DNA of 64,000 bases from Ophiobolus disseminans. Its lineage: Eukaryota; Ascomycota; Dothideomycetes; Pleosporales; Phaeosphaeriaceae. Of this stretch, positions 35,126-46,054 are shown piece by piece. The stretch is from the NCBI GenBank assembly GCA_010093685.1, contig MU006218.1, forward strand, positions 1,676,933 through 1,740,932, given 5' to 3'. Positions within the stretch are counted from its first letter, which is position 1, and the number at the start of each line of letters is the position of its first letter. Both the position numbers and the translations under genes were made by a program. The notes under the pieces are model-generated. The model was not told the origin of the DNA and did no database searches. It was given only the letters and a program-made list of their open reading frames with translations.

Positions 35126-37053
35126 ATGGGCCGCCGCAAGATCGAGATCAAGGCCATCAAGGACGATCGCAACCGCTCCGTGTAAGTCTCCCGTTGCGCC
35201 GCGCGTGCCGCCGTCGCGCTCCAACGCTTTCCAACGCTGACCCCGGGTAGCACGTTCCTGAAGCGCAAGGGCGGGCTGTTCAAGAAGGCGCATGAGCTCT
35301 CGGTGCTCTGCTCCGTCGACGTGGCCGTCATCATCTTCGGCCACAACAAGAAGCTGTACGAGTTTTCCTCGGGCGACATCAACGAGACCATCGGCCGCTA
35401 CCAATATGTATGCCCACCCCCTCCTGGACAGAGAGTTGCGCTAAACGGCATCGCTGACAGGTCACGCAGTATGGCGGCGCGCACGAGCACAAGGGCCCCG
35501 AGGACTTTATGGGCAAGAAGGACGCCGACGACGACGACGACGACGACGAAGAGGCCGCCGTTCCGCGCGACTCGCACACCCCGCCCGACCATGGCATGAT
35601 CCCCCACCACCTGCAGCACACCCAGGCCTTCCAGCACATGCGACATGCGACGCCCTCGGCCTCGCCGCCCATGCCCAACGGCCTCCCCTTCCATCAGAGG
35701 GGCGCCTCGCCGCAGCCGCCCCACCTCTCGCGACCGAACTCGAGGACAGCACACATCCGCCGCCCGAGCTCGAACCTGGCGCCCCCCCAGCCCTACCCGT
35801 CGCAGGCACCACAGCCGCCAAACAACTACGCCTACATGCCGAACCCGCCCTTCTACAACCCCCAGGCCGCCCAGCAGATGGCCCCGCGGCCCTCGCCCGG
35901 ACCGCCGTCCGTCCCGCAGTTCCAGTACACACACCCGCCGCCCACACACTCGCAGGTCCAGTTCATGCAGCAGGAGCAGCGCAGACAGTCGATGCCCCCC
36001 ACCATCCAGCAGCAGCAAGCCCAGGCGCAACACCAACAGCAGGCCCAAGCAGCCCAGCAGCAAGCGCAACAGCACGCTCAACAGGCCCAGCAGCAGAACC
36101 AAGAGCAGCAGGCCTCGCAAGCGCAGCACGTGTCCCAGCCGCAGCAGGACCGCCCCGCGCAGCCCACCATCACCGTCCCATCTCCGCCGCAACACAATGA
36201 TTTCCAGAGCCCCCCGCTACCACAGCCCAGACCGCTGCATGCCTCCGCCAAGCACAGCATTTTCACGCCCATTGACGACAGCCAGTCCATGCTCGCAGCA
36301 CACTGGGGAAACAGCAGCATAAATGCCCCGCGCAGCGAAGCACCATTTATCAAGCAGGAGAACCGGTCACAGTCCATTGACGTCGCGGCCATGTCGCGAC
36401 TCCAAACCAACGGCTTCTCCCCACCCCAGCCGCAGCCACCACCCATGCCCGCCCAGCAGCCGCCCCAGCGCACACAGTCCACTTCTTCCATGTCCGCCAT
36501 CCAGCCCGTCTCTCGCACGAACAGCCTCCAGACAGATCCGAAGAAGCCCAGACTTCGGGTGCAGATTCCCAGCGAGCATTCAGATGCTGGCAGTGCCACG
36601 GCTGATTCTTCGCCCAAGGACTCTGGCACTACCGGAGCCACCCCGGCGCAGACCAGCACTGATGCATCTCATTCTTCTGGCGTCGTTCTGCCGCCTCCTT
36701 CGCCGAGCGCGAATTCATTACTGAGTGCTGGCGCAACTGGTCCGCCAAATCCCTTTGCTCGTCCTCCACCACCGTCGAACAGTAATTCGTACGGGAGCCG
36801 CAACGATATGGAGACTCCCATCTCTGCACTGCCCAGTCGCTTCGTCGAGAACGGCCTCCTTCCCTCGCCTTCGAGCTTCTACCCGGAGTGGGGTTTTGGC
36901 CGCGGCGACTCCAACATGCTGCCGAGTCCATTGACCTTTCAGACTCCGATTGTCCCCAACGGGCCCAGCTTTGGGCGCGACGATTCGGCTGATCGCAAGC
37001 GAAAGACGTCTGACGACGGTTCGGAGTCTGGCCAAAAGCGGGTGAAGGCGTGA
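35126..37053 (+). CDS. rlmA: MADS-box transcription factor of the Mef2/Rlm1 (RlmA) type
   Basis: Exons 35126-35181, 35251-35407, 35470-37053; 598 residues. RlmA/Rlm1 acts downstream of the cell-wall-integrity MAP kinase and activates wall-synthesis genes in the nucleus. Residues 1-60 are the MADS domain (MGRRKIEIKAI, FLKRKGGLFKKAHELSVL, VAVIIFGHNKKLYEF), followed by the Mef2-like extension INETIGRYQYYGGAHEHKGP. The rest is disordered: an Asp run near 90, Pro/His-rich sequence, a Gln-rich tract (about 249-294) and Ser-Pro sites suited to MAP-kinase phosphorylation. The C-terminus is basic (RKRKTS, QKRVKA). An in-frame alternative acceptor at 35460 would add VTQ. The intron positions inside the MADS domain are conserved-looking but were placed by eye. 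Confidence 0.92.
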
Positions 37054-37652
37054 TGCTGATGGTGTTCTTTTCTACAGTCTGGCTGGACCGAGTCCACCAA
37101 AAGTTCTTACTTGTTGTATTATTATGTTCTACCTTTTCCCATTTACTGCAGGCAAGCGATGTAGGAAGCATTCATATGTTTGTGGATACCCACGATTTTT
37201 CATTCTCAATTTGATATGGGTGGGGAGTTTATGGTTGGTGGAGATGGGCTATGGTATGATGTGGATGGTCACGAAGAGTTTTGTTCGGTGTAGATATTTG
37301 CAATGAGATGATGTCTACGAGGCGCACACTAGTATTTGTTGTGATGCGAATAGTAAATCCTTGCTTATGACGCCCTTGGGTCAGCCCCACTTCTTGCCCA
37401 GGAGTCCTGGGGTCGGGTCAGCCGCAAACCGCAGTTGTTAGATGCGCGGACACCTTACACAACAGCTCGGCGCGAAACGTGACATATTCTAGCAGCGTTA
37501 CGATTGCGAGCGGGCTACTCTGTCACACGTATACCTATATCCCGTGTCCTCCAGCGCTTGCGGCTCGTGCGCGTACCTTCCTCTTCACCCCCGACCACGA
37601 CCCCACCAAAGCGACGTTACTCTCTCAACGACAAACCTCAATTTACTTCACT
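37054..37652. other. Intergenic, 3' end of rlmA and promoter of the penta-EF gene
   Basis: 600 bp without a gene. The last 100 bp are C-rich (cttcacccccgaccacgacccc), typical of a fungal 5' leader. Confidence 0.5.
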
Positions 37653-38935
37653 ATGGCCTACAACAAAGGGTTCAATCCTGATCGTCTACCAGCACATGCT
37701 GAGCCAGAGCAGGTTTGTCGACCGCTGGAGGGGTGAAGGAAGATGCATGACTGACGAGTACAAAAGGCGGCCCAAATGATGTCTCAAGGTCAACGGCCGC
37801 CACGCACGACCTCCCGCCTAGACTACAACAAACCCGCGCCCGTTGTCCCTAACCAGCGAAACGACCTGCCGTCCCAAAGGCAAGACTACCGCCAGGACGA
37901 TCGTTACGGCGCACGCCCGACAAGTTACGAAAGCAGACCGCCGCCTGGAGCTTTTCAGCAGGACCCAAGATACGACGGCCGCGCGGGTGACTCGAGATAT
38001 GACGCGAGACCGGCAGACAGACACGACACTCGATATGGTGTTGGATCCCCACCTCCCCCCGCCAACTACGGCCATGGACCTCCACCGCAACACAATAGGC
38101 CACCAATTGCGCAACAAGCCCGACCACCGCCAACTCCCGCTCCAGCCCCACCGAGAGACTCGAATGATCGTGAAGCACTATGGAGGTTGTTCGGAGCGGT
38201 AGACAAGGATAGTCAGTGAAGTGACGAGCTGTGGAAGGAACAAAGCTGACGCGTGACAGACAACGGCAGCCTGACCGAAGCCGAACTGCGAACCGCGCTT
38301 GTAAATGGCGACTGGTCACCGTTCGACCCCCATACCGTGCGCATGATGATACGGTATGCCACTAAAAAACGTGACGCAACTCCAGCTCACAGCGTGTAGA
38401 ATGTTCGACACCGATCGCTCAGGCTCCGTCAACTTTGACGAGTTCTGGTAATCCGCCCCAATTCAATCAACCCTTCCACGCACTGACATTTCCTTGCAGC
38501 GGCCTATGGGGCTTCCTCTCCGCATGGCGCGGCCTCTTCGACCGTTTCGACGCCGACCACAGCGGCAGCATATCCTACGCCGAATTTAACGAAGCGCTCG
38601 TCGCATTCGGGTACCGCCTCTCGCAGGGCTTCGTCACACTGCTGTACCAGACATACGACCGCAGCGGGCGGAATGCCATGAGTTTTGATCTGTTTGTTCA
38701 GGCATGCATTAGTCTGAAGAGGATGACGGACGTATTTAAGAAGTACGACGAGGATCGTGATGGGTATATCACGTTGAGCTTGTAAGTTGACGGGTGAATT
38801 ACGCATGAGTGGCTTTGCTAATGTTTTTGTGTGCAGCGAGGAGTTTTTGACAGGTGCGCAAGCTTTATTCTTATTCAACTCGATTTCCGCCGAAACTGAT
38901 ACCGGACTCTATTAGAAATCATCCGCCAGCGATGA
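37653..38935 (+). CDS. PEF1: Penta-EF-hand calcium-binding protein (peflin/ALG-2-like, Pef1)
   Basis: Seven exons: 37653-37712, 37767-38211, 38260-38353, 38400-38447, 38500-38781, 38837-38853, 38916-38935; 321 residues; introns 46-62 nt. Penta-EF proteins bind Ca2+ and act at membranes, in yeast in budding and cation homeostasis. The N-terminus is Pro/Arg/Tyr-rich (DDRYGARP, RYDGR repeats). EF1 is DKDNNGSLTEAE, EF2 DTDRSGSVNFDE, EF3 DADHSGSISYAE, EF4 degenerate (DRSGRNAMSFDLF), EF5 DEDRDGYITLSFEE. The tail EIIRQR is typical. Five hands and the joins, each keeping frame, make the call firm. The 17-nt exon 6 is unusually small. Confidence 0.9.
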
Positions 38936-39366
38936 GCTTTCCCAGCTGCTTTCGGAATACTGTCCGCGGCGCAGCTGGATTCGCATGTCTGCACGATCTC
39001 CAGAGTCGATGATTCAGCATACCACACTGTCCTGGATGGCCCTGTAGTGAACATTGAACTGTACACGTATGTGAGGATGAGGGTTCAACGATCTGTGAAT
39101 GACATATGTCATTTCCTTCGGTTGTCACATGCAATACTTGGTGGGAGGTAACTTAGATACCCGTTATGAATGATTGAACGATTTCCGTTTGACATGTCTT
39201 CCACACTTGTCGAGGGAGCCCACGTGGAGTGTGGCTGTAACTAATTTATAGCGTTCGTTAGTTACCTTAGTCGACCCCGCCCATCTCAGCTCCTTACCAG
39301 CTCACCGTGTCTCAAGTCTTCCCTTCCATTTGAAAAGCCCCAATTTCCTACATTGAACAATCTGCC
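38936..39366. other. Intergenic, no gene seen
   Basis: It holds the 3' end of the penta-EF gene and the promoter of the next gene; tcttcccttccatttgaaaa near 39320 is a leader-like pyrimidine tract. Confidence 0.5.
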
Positions 39367-39749
39367 ATGTCCACCCAGTCCGACAGCTTCGTCCAAAACC
39401 TCAAGGGTATATCTCTACACCCTACCCTCGCTATCACCGCCTAACCCCCGTCTTCCTAGACTATTGCACCACGCACTCGCTCCTGCCACCCGTCTATCAA
39501 GTCCACTCCGATCGTCGCGGTACGTTGGTCTCTGCTTTTCTCCACATCTACCCTACATACTTCTCTCAGCTGTGATCATATCACATAGCTCATTTGTTTC
39601 CAGGCGGCAGAACCGCGTGGTGCAGCAGCGTCACCATCGCAACGCGAGAGTTTATGGCTGAACACTGGCGCGATGGATCGTGTATTAGAGCTTCGCAGGA
39701 GGAGGTGGCGGAGAAGGCGTTGAGGACGCTGGAGAGTGAGGCGAATTAG
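39367..39749 (+). CDS. Small double-stranded-RNA-binding-like protein
   Basis: Exons 39367-39406, 39460-39519, 39604-39749; 81 residues. All joins keep frame. The protein is one compact domain: FVQNLKDYCTTHSLLPPVYQ, then TAWCSSVTIATREF, and QEEVAEKALRTLES. This pattern (helix, LPPVYQV strand, W-x-S-x-V-x-I strand, C-terminal helix with A-E-x-A-L) resembles a dsRBD, although the usual basic KKxAK motif of helix 2 is replaced by acidic residues, so RNA binding is doubtful. It is convergent with the SUR7-like gene 380 bp downstream. Confidence 0.72.
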
Positions 39750-40128
39750 GAGGATGAGGGGTGGGTAGAACTAGGGGTTGGGGGGTTGAGGGATGACGAA
39801 GGCGTGTTGGTGGCTGTGAAGGAGAGGAAGGTGGGCATTTGTGAGGGGGGAGAGGAGATGGATATTTTTGATTGGGATTAGGGAAGAATTTCGAAGCATG
39901 TTACGTTATGGGGTACAATACTTCTTAATGAAGACGTACGAGACGACGAGGTTGAGAGATTGAAACACTCTATTACTTTGTACTGATTTCTGAAAGGAGG
40001 CAGGGGGATGTTATCCAGGGTATAATATCGCAAAATGAAAGCCATAATCATCGAAGCGTACAACATAAGAGATCCAAACCAAAGCTCGGACACCACAGCT
40101 CCAGTCTTCACCTCAGGCTTTCGACACC

Positions 40129-41062
40129 TTACCCATGCTTCGCATACGTCGTCTTCTTCCTGCGCCCAACACATACCTCAACAACCCACACCACAACCAC
40201 CACAAACATCAACGCCGTAGCAGCCCACGTAAGTGCCAAAAACTTGCCACCCCACTTCGCCTCCAAGCCAATATCATTCCCATACTGGTTGATCACGCCC
40301 GTGCCCTTTATCATCACGGCCGTGACCAGCGCGCTCGCTAGCCCGATCGCTAGGAACGCTAGTATCGCGACTACGAAATTCAGACACGCGGATAAGCGCC
40401 CCGATGTTAGGATGGCGAACACGGCGGCGACGAGGGTAACGAAGATGAGGCAGATTGCTAGGACGTACAGCACGAACATTGCGCTCATGAGCGCGTTGAG
40501 TGCGTCGATGCCGGATTGTATGTCCTCTGGCCATTTCAGGTCTTTGAGCGAGACGTTCAGGCCAGACTTGGAGAGTGCGTTCTGGATGATTTGCGTGGGG
40601 TCGAAGCGGTACATTGCCCTGCTCTTCCCGCAGCTCGTCACGTTCTTAGATATATCGCTTTCGGATACGGTGGCGTTTGGTACTTCAGCCGGCGTATATT
40701 GGCCCTCGCAGTAGTTGAGCATGTGCGCGGAGTAGAAGTCCTGGATGCCCAAACGGGCGGTCGCGTCTCCAATCTGATCGTTTATTGACTCCGAGATTTC
40801 GTTGGGAATGGTGTTGAGCAGATTTAGGATAGGGTTGGAGGAGGTGCGGTCTTCAGGGAGGAGCGTTTCGCCAAGGACGGAGGTGTTGAGCTGGCGGTGA
40901 TGTTAGTATGTATGGAGTAGGTTGGGTTTTGAGATGGAGACGCACGGTCAGCAGGTGGTAGCCCTCCATGAAAGACTTCTTGTGGCCTGCGAAGAGGCAT
41001 AAGAAGGATAGGATTAGTGCGACGAGACAGCATGTCGCTGGGATTAAAGCGGTGGGACGCAT
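40129..41062 (-). CDS. SUR7/PalI family membrane protein
   Basis: Minus-strand exons 41062-40946 and 40890-40129, with a 55-nt intron (GTGCGT donor, TACTAAC branch); 292 residues. SUR7/PalI proteins are four-helix cortical proteins of eisosomes or pH-sensing complexes. Helix 1 is near residues 8-27 (IPATCCLVALILSFLCLF), followed by a large outer loop with cysteines near 100 and 126 and Asn-glycosylation sites (NAT, NVT, NVS). Helices 2-4 are near 173-199, 207-233 and 256-280, then a short basic tail (GRRKKTTYAKHG). The architecture fits the family; which subgroup (Sur7-type or PalI-type) is not decided. Confidence 0.8.
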
Positions 41063-41831
41063 GTTGTGAATATCGATGTCGTATCAGCTATGCAAGGTTG
41101 TAAGGAAGCTCAGGTGCGCAAACGAGAAGAGCCAAAGAGGGAGGAGAGAGACTTGATAAAGTGATAGCTGTGACAATGAAACAACGCGACAAAAGAAGCG
41201 GCCAGTCATTCACAGTTTATACAATGTAACGAGTCGAAAAGCTTGGAACGCGTGAATTCACGCTGCCCTTCGTCACCAAACCAGGGGTCATGCTCAAACA
41301 AGTAAGCGAATCGCAAACCTGCACTGCCCCCCAGCCTCGTGCTCCTGCGCATTGACAGCCAGTGCTGGCAAGAAGCCGGTGGTTGACGTGTTGCGGCCCG
41401 TTGTTCTGGTGTCCTTGTCATGCCCCTTGCTTGATTGATGACGTAGTTGGTAGGCTAAGCGAGTGGATGGCAGACAAAGGATTTGAAACGCCCGAAGAAG
41501 GCACGAAACGATGCAGCGCGAGATGCAACTGGCCGGTCATGGTGGGACACATGGGGTACGATAGAGTGCAGGTGGAGTTGCACAGCCGCTACACACGTGT
41601 GCTGAGTGTGGCGCTCGTCTGGAGTGCAGTGAAATGAACATGGTGGAACGAGACTCGGAAACGACAACGAATGAAAAAACGGACTGAGGCAGTGCAGCCA
41701 TGAAGAATACTCCATGTCTATTTTGAGTGGGCAGATACAATGCCTATCTTCTGTCGTCTAATCATAAGGCATCGTCTATCATAGCAAACCGTAATCGTTG
41801 TTTTGGGTGAAGCTGTAGAAGATCCCCGGGA
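41063..41831. other. Promoter of the SUR7-like gene, then gene-free
   Basis: No coding signal beyond short overlapping frames. Confidence 0.5.
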
Positions 41832-41861
41832 TTACTTCTTCTTCGCCTTCGCCTTCCCTTT

Positions 41862-42662
41862 CTAAGAGGCTGACTTCTTGGAGCCTTTCGCTGGCGGTGG
41901 CTGCGGGGTCTGTGATGTCGGTTTAGTCTTACCAATGCCGTCTGTGAGGGGGGAGTAGGGCGATACAATGGCGTGCGGCGGGGCTCTCTGTCCGGACTGC
42001 AGGCGCGGCGGCTCGGAGTGGCCGGGCCACTTCTTCTGCTCCTCGTGCATTTTGTCCAGCGGCTCTCCCACAACGTGGTACTTTGCCCAGTTGACGGGCG
42101 GACAGCGCACAATGTTTTGCGGTTGTGGAATCGCGGGAAACGTGGACTTGGCCGCCGTTGCTCCCACGTCGGCCGAGTCCTTGCGCGCGGCGGCGGCCTG
42201 CTCTACCTCCTTCACGCCCGGCGCGTCATCTGAAGCCGCATCTGTGAGGTTGGCCAGGGTTGGCGTGAGGATGTCGCTGTAGGAGCGTGCTGCTTGCGCG
42301 CGGTTCTCTTGTATGGACCGCGCAAAGCCGAGGGGGTCTGACACAGCGACCGACTTGAGCTCGGCCAGCGCCTTCAGGTCCTGCCTGCTCTTCTCCCGCT
42401 GCAGCTGCAACAGCGATATGGCCGACCGCAGGGCTATGGCATCCGGGTTCTCGCTCTCGGATATGGCGACCGAGGGTGGTTGCTGTCTGAATGTGGCGAC
42501 TGGTAGGGGAGCGGGACGGGGAAGTTCCGTGCGATTGAGCTGGGCTATGGATGCCCTCGGCGTGATTGGCGAGACGGGCGGGCGGTCTGGTGATGCAGAC
42601 TTTTGTGAAGCATCGGGGTCGGAGGGGGCATGTGTATCCGTGTTTACTAGGAGTGCCGGCAT
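41862..42662 (-). CDS. Conserved-looking disordered protein with CPPVNWAKYHVVGEPLD motif
   Basis: Single exon, 266 residues. The N-terminus is Pro/Ser-rich. A helical segment lies at about residues 75-110 (IALRSAISLLQLQREKSRQD and a following ELK-rich part), and a compact motif near 195-215 (RCPPVNWAKYHVVGEPLDKM followed by HEEQKKWPG) looks conserved. The C-terminus is Pro/Lys-rich. It ends at a TAG (41862-41864) that is followed in the same frame by nine codons for a Lys/Ala/Gly basic tail and a TAA at 41832. So either the true tail was lost by a nonsense change or the stop is a recent variant. I do not recognise a named family. It is divergent from the 43506 gene. Confidence 0.75.
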   Translation of the reverse strand: MPALLVNTDTHAPSDPDASQKSASPDRPPVSPITPRASIAQLNRTELPRPAPLPVATFRQQPPSVAISESENPDAIALRSAISLLQLQREKSRQDLKALAELKSVAVSDPLGFARSIQENRAQAARSYSDILTPTLANLTDAASDDAPGVKEVEQAAAARKDSADVGATAAKSTFPAIPQPQNIVRCPPVNWAKYHVVGEPLDKMHEEQKKWPGHSEPPRLQSGQRAPPHAIVSPYSPLTDGIGKTKPTSQTPQPPPAKGSKKSAS

Positions 42663-43505
42663 GGTGAGCGAAAAGCAAGTGATGGCGGATTACCAAGTCG
42701 GAGGCGCCAGGTCGCTGGAGTGGAGATGGAGGGCACCAATGGTAGTGTCCGCGGCCCCGTCCATGCCAGGTTGGAAATACAGGACGCCGCGTGAAAGCGT
42801 GGCTGCGTGGAAGGCGTGGAAGGTGTCGGGTAGTCGCGTGGAAATGCCCGAGCTTAGTATATGACGGCAAAAGCAAAAGAGTTCCGTTAATTTAATCACG
42901 GACCACTCAAAACTCTGCAGTCAAACAGTTGAACAAACACCACGCTTGAGACTACCGTCTCGGCCCATTTCATGGACACATCTCGCTTGCTGGTAATGCG
43001 CGGCTCTGCCGGCCGTGACCAGTCATACCGTGTATACACACTTGAAGTAACGCAATCAGCCAATGTCAAAATACCAACGTCAGGCCAGCTGAGGCGAGAC
43101 ACCTGCCGCAATCGTCCTTCTCTACCGAGACAGGCCTGCACGACCCGCTACAAACAAGCCACAGCGTTCACTCTCACTGACGTCCACAGCTGACTGCCAA
43201 TCACAAAAAGCCCGCGACGCCAGCGCCGCGACGACCGCTCAACCATGCGTGCTCCTTAGCGCACCTCAAAGGTACTTGTGAGTAGTCGGAGGCTACCTAT
43301 CATTTCCACTTGCATCATTCCAGCTCTGCAATTTCCAATACCTAACAATGCATGCGATTGACCTTGTCTTACCTCAAATTCGCATCGATAGTTCTACTTG
43401 AAATGCATCGACAACACGACTCACCGCCAACGCGCTAGGAACATCCGCAGTGCTAAACCTTAATTGTCAAACGAGATCGTCGCTGTTAAATAATTACCCT
43501 CGGCC
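42663..43505. promoter_or_regulatory. Divergent intergenic region between two disordered-protein genes
   Basis: 843 bp separating the start codons of the 41862-42662 and 43506-45026 genes. No TATA or other clear motif, and no gene, was seen. Confidence 0.4.
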
Positions 43506-45026
43506 ATGGCGCTCGACTCACAATCGCCGCCACGCATCCCGCGACTCAAGTACCGAAATCCTCTACCCACCATCGAGACGTCTGTATCCCCAGAAGCAAG
43601 TCGCAATTCTGAGACTCAGCATTCGAGCGCTCAAGAACCGCCCGCATCTCCATTTCCAAAGCCGCCATCTGACCGACCATCTATCGACACGGCTAGCCTT
43701 ACGTCACCCAGTCTGGCTTCCACCACATCCAGCGTGTTATCCAATGGCTCCAGGTCGTCGAGCAAGACGAAAAAGAAGAGCTCCGTGCTGGGATTTCTCT
43801 CTCTGAAAGAGCCGTCTCAGCTCGCGTTGGAGCAGTATGCCGAGGCTCAACGGAAGCAGGCTTCGGACAGTGGATCGTCAACGCCAACGTCAGCGTCACG
43901 ACCTGACACCAGCTATTCGACCAAAAAACTGCCGCGCAATGTTCCCAAAGTAAATTCGAAATGGGACGGCGTGCCGGAAGCTGTTGGCAAGCATCGACAC
44001 TCCAGGCCGGGCGGGTCGGGCAAGAACAGACCAAGCGAATCGACGCAAGGATCCCAGAAGTCTCGATTCTCGACGTTGTCTTGGAATGATTCCAAAATCT
44101 CGGTCATGACAGACGGAACACGCAACCCTCCAAACTCGCTGGCTTCTGCTGCACCCTCTGTGTCAAATCTCACAATTCGGGGTGACGCCCGATCTCCTTC
44201 ACCTTCGCCGTCAACGGCCACGCTTCCTGAAATGTCGTACTACTTTCCAGAACCTTTAGCCGGTGACGAACAATCAAGAGGAACGGTGGCATATCGCCCC
44301 CCAGCTAATGAAGTTCCGCCTCGCCCATCAGAGTCCTCATCCGACTTCAACTTCCATCCAGAGAGGGCAGACTCTCCAGCATCGTCAGCAGATTCCATGG
44401 AAACAGTGGTCAAGGATGCTGCGGATATGATCTTCAACAAGCTCAACGACCGGCCACATAAGAGCATCTGGGGAGACACGTCTGCCCCGCAAACACCGAG
44501 TGCAAGTGACGAAGTTGCTGTACCAGAATCCCACGATTTCTTATTCAGCGATCAGCCAGAATCTGATCACGTTCAAGCCGATTCGCTTATGACCACATCG
44601 CCCCTTGTCTCGTCATCTATCTCGCATTATGCGCCCCCGCGACCAATGCAAAACTTCAGCCGACCCACTCCACCGTCAGCACTATCCCCGCCCGCCCGCC
44701 TCTCGGCAACACCCTCCTACAGAACATCACGCACCAGCTCTGGACTACCCACTTTATATGAAGCTTCACTTGCCAGCACGGAATCGGACGAAACCATCCA
44801 AGACGATGACGACGACGAAGACGACGATGCCTACTCCATCGCACCCTCGACAATCGCACCATCGGTGCTATCCTCACGATGGCTCGAATCTCCCCGTGAA
44901 CGTCTCGGACTGGGCGGACGTCTGCGCATGAACGGCGGCCTGCCGTGGGACGATCAGAAAGAACCGCCGGGTAAGCCGAAGAAGAATAGGCTCTCTATGT
45001 TTTCCAAGGGTAGTTCACGGTCATGA
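43506..45026 (+). CDS. Disordered Ser/Pro-rich protein, unknown function
   Basis: Single exon, 506 residues. It starts MALDSQSPPRIPRLKYRNPL after cggcc. The sequence is Ser/Pro/Thr-rich throughout, with a basic cluster near 87-92 (SKTKKKSSVLGFLSLKEPS, possibly a conserved short motif), a KVNSKWDGVPEAVGKH segment near 150-165, an acidic Asp/Glu run near 440-450 (IQDDDDDEDDDAYS), and a basic C-terminus (PKKNRLSMFSKGSSRS). It has no transmembrane helix or catalytic motif. The composition and the length of the open frame make it a real gene. Disorder and short motifs suggest a regulatory or scaffold role, which is inference. Confidence 0.8.
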   Translation: MALDSQSPPRIPRLKYRNPLPTIETSVSPEASRNSETQHSSAQEPPASPFPKPPSDRPSIDTASLTSPSLASTTSSVLSNGSRSSSKTKKKSSVLGFLSLKEPSQLALEQYAEAQRKQASDSGSSTPTSASRPDTSYSTKKLPRNVPKVNSKWDGVPEAVGKHRHSRPGGSGKNRPSESTQGSQKSRFSTLSWNDSKISVMTDGTRNPPNSLASAAPSVSNLTIRGDARSPSPSPSTATLPEMSYYFPEPLAGDEQSRGTVAYRPPANEVPPRPSESSSDFNFHPERADSPASSADSMETVVKDAADMIFNKLNDRPHKSIWGDTSAPQTPSASDEVAVPESHDFLFSDQPESDHVQADSLMTTSPLVSSSISHYAPPRPMQNFSRPTPPSALSPPARLSATPSYRTSRTSSGLPTLYEASLASTESDETIQDDDDDEDDDAYSIAPSTIAPSVLSSRWLESPRERLGLGGRLRMNGGLPWDDQKEPPGKPKKNRLSMFSKGSSRS

Positions 45027-45462
45027 GGGATGCCGGTATGCCAGGCAAGTCGATGTTCCGTGCGTGTTTTGATCTTTCAATCTGCTTTTGTGAGCGTCTA
45101 CCACTTCCCCCGCTTTCGGCAGCCGTCGGTGCGGTGTCTCGACGGTTGTATATATATACCCAATTTTGCCTTCGTGCATTCTTCGTCGAATTCAAGTCCC
45201 ATGGCGTTTTGAATGGCTTTTGACGGGTTTGGGATATTCGGTATATCGGAGCATGCATACGAGTGCTACCCATGTCAGAAGATCGGTATCATATATGCGC
45301 ATGCACTCATCACATTCAACATCATTAATTGCAAACCGAAACGATGCTTCATATTACGTAATGGTTGTACTTCCAGACGTATTTCTGACACCCGGCTAGA
45401 TCTAACTGACTAACAAACTGATCAACGCACGTCCGTCCGAACTTTAAAACCCTCCTCGTACG
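45027..45462. other. Intergenic
   Basis: 3' flank of the 43506 gene; no gene recognised. Confidence 0.5.
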
Positions 45463-45741
45463 ATGGCGCAAACTACTGCAGCGCACGGCCCCTATTCCCT
45501 TCTCAAAGCAAATGCTTATATCCCTCGTACATTCGAGAGTCTCGAAGAGCAAGGCTTACAACTCCGCGCATGGCTCCAAGACGGACTAACGGCACAGGAG
45601 ACGTTACCTCGACACTCAGCAATCTCACCAGCGACTGATAGTGAGCGGTTGATGTGGATCGAAGTCACACTACCGGTAGTTCCCGCGTCGATCGCAACAT
45701 GTCGTGCTACTGACTGCCGGATGCATGGCACGAGTTGGTGA
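45463..45741 (+). CDS. Possible small ORF, unknown
   Basis: A 92-residue frame starts MAQTTAAHGPYSLLKANAYI. The first 50 residues look protein-like (FESLEEQGLQLRAWLQDGL) but there is no domain, no intron and the end is Cys/Arg-poor random sequence. It may be the 5' part of a decayed gene. Confidence 0.3.
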   Translation: MAQTTAAHGPYSLLKANAYIPRTFESLEEQGLQLRAWLQDGLTAQETLPRHSAISPATDSERLMWIEVTLPVVPASIATCRATDCRMHGTSW

Positions 45742-46054
45742 CACATGGCAAGATCCGAAGAATCCTTGTACGCCATGTGCGTAGAGATGATAGGCGCGGC
45801 AAGGTGCCGTGACCCTGCCGCGGAGAGAGTTGGTGTTTGGGAGAGGAGAGGGTGGGGTGGAGGTATTGCAACATGAGATATGGATGGATATTTCGACAAG
45901 TATGCTCAATGCATCTGCCTATTTAGATCCGCAGGAAAATTTACCCTAAGCGTGACTCCAATCCCATCACTCCAATTTTCAGTCCAGTCCGTCCGCCGAA
46001 ACTCCGGCAAGCCACCCAGCTCTCCAAGTCGGCGTGACCCATAGCGGCTGCGAT

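Noticed and set aside
35398..36195. 265-codon minus-strand frame rich in Leu/Arg/Gly
   Set aside because: It is the antisense shadow of the Pro/Gln-rich RlmA coding region.
42226..42876. 216-codon minus-strand frame in another phase
   Set aside because: It overlaps the better 41862-42662 gene, is His/Arg/Pro-rich and has no domain.
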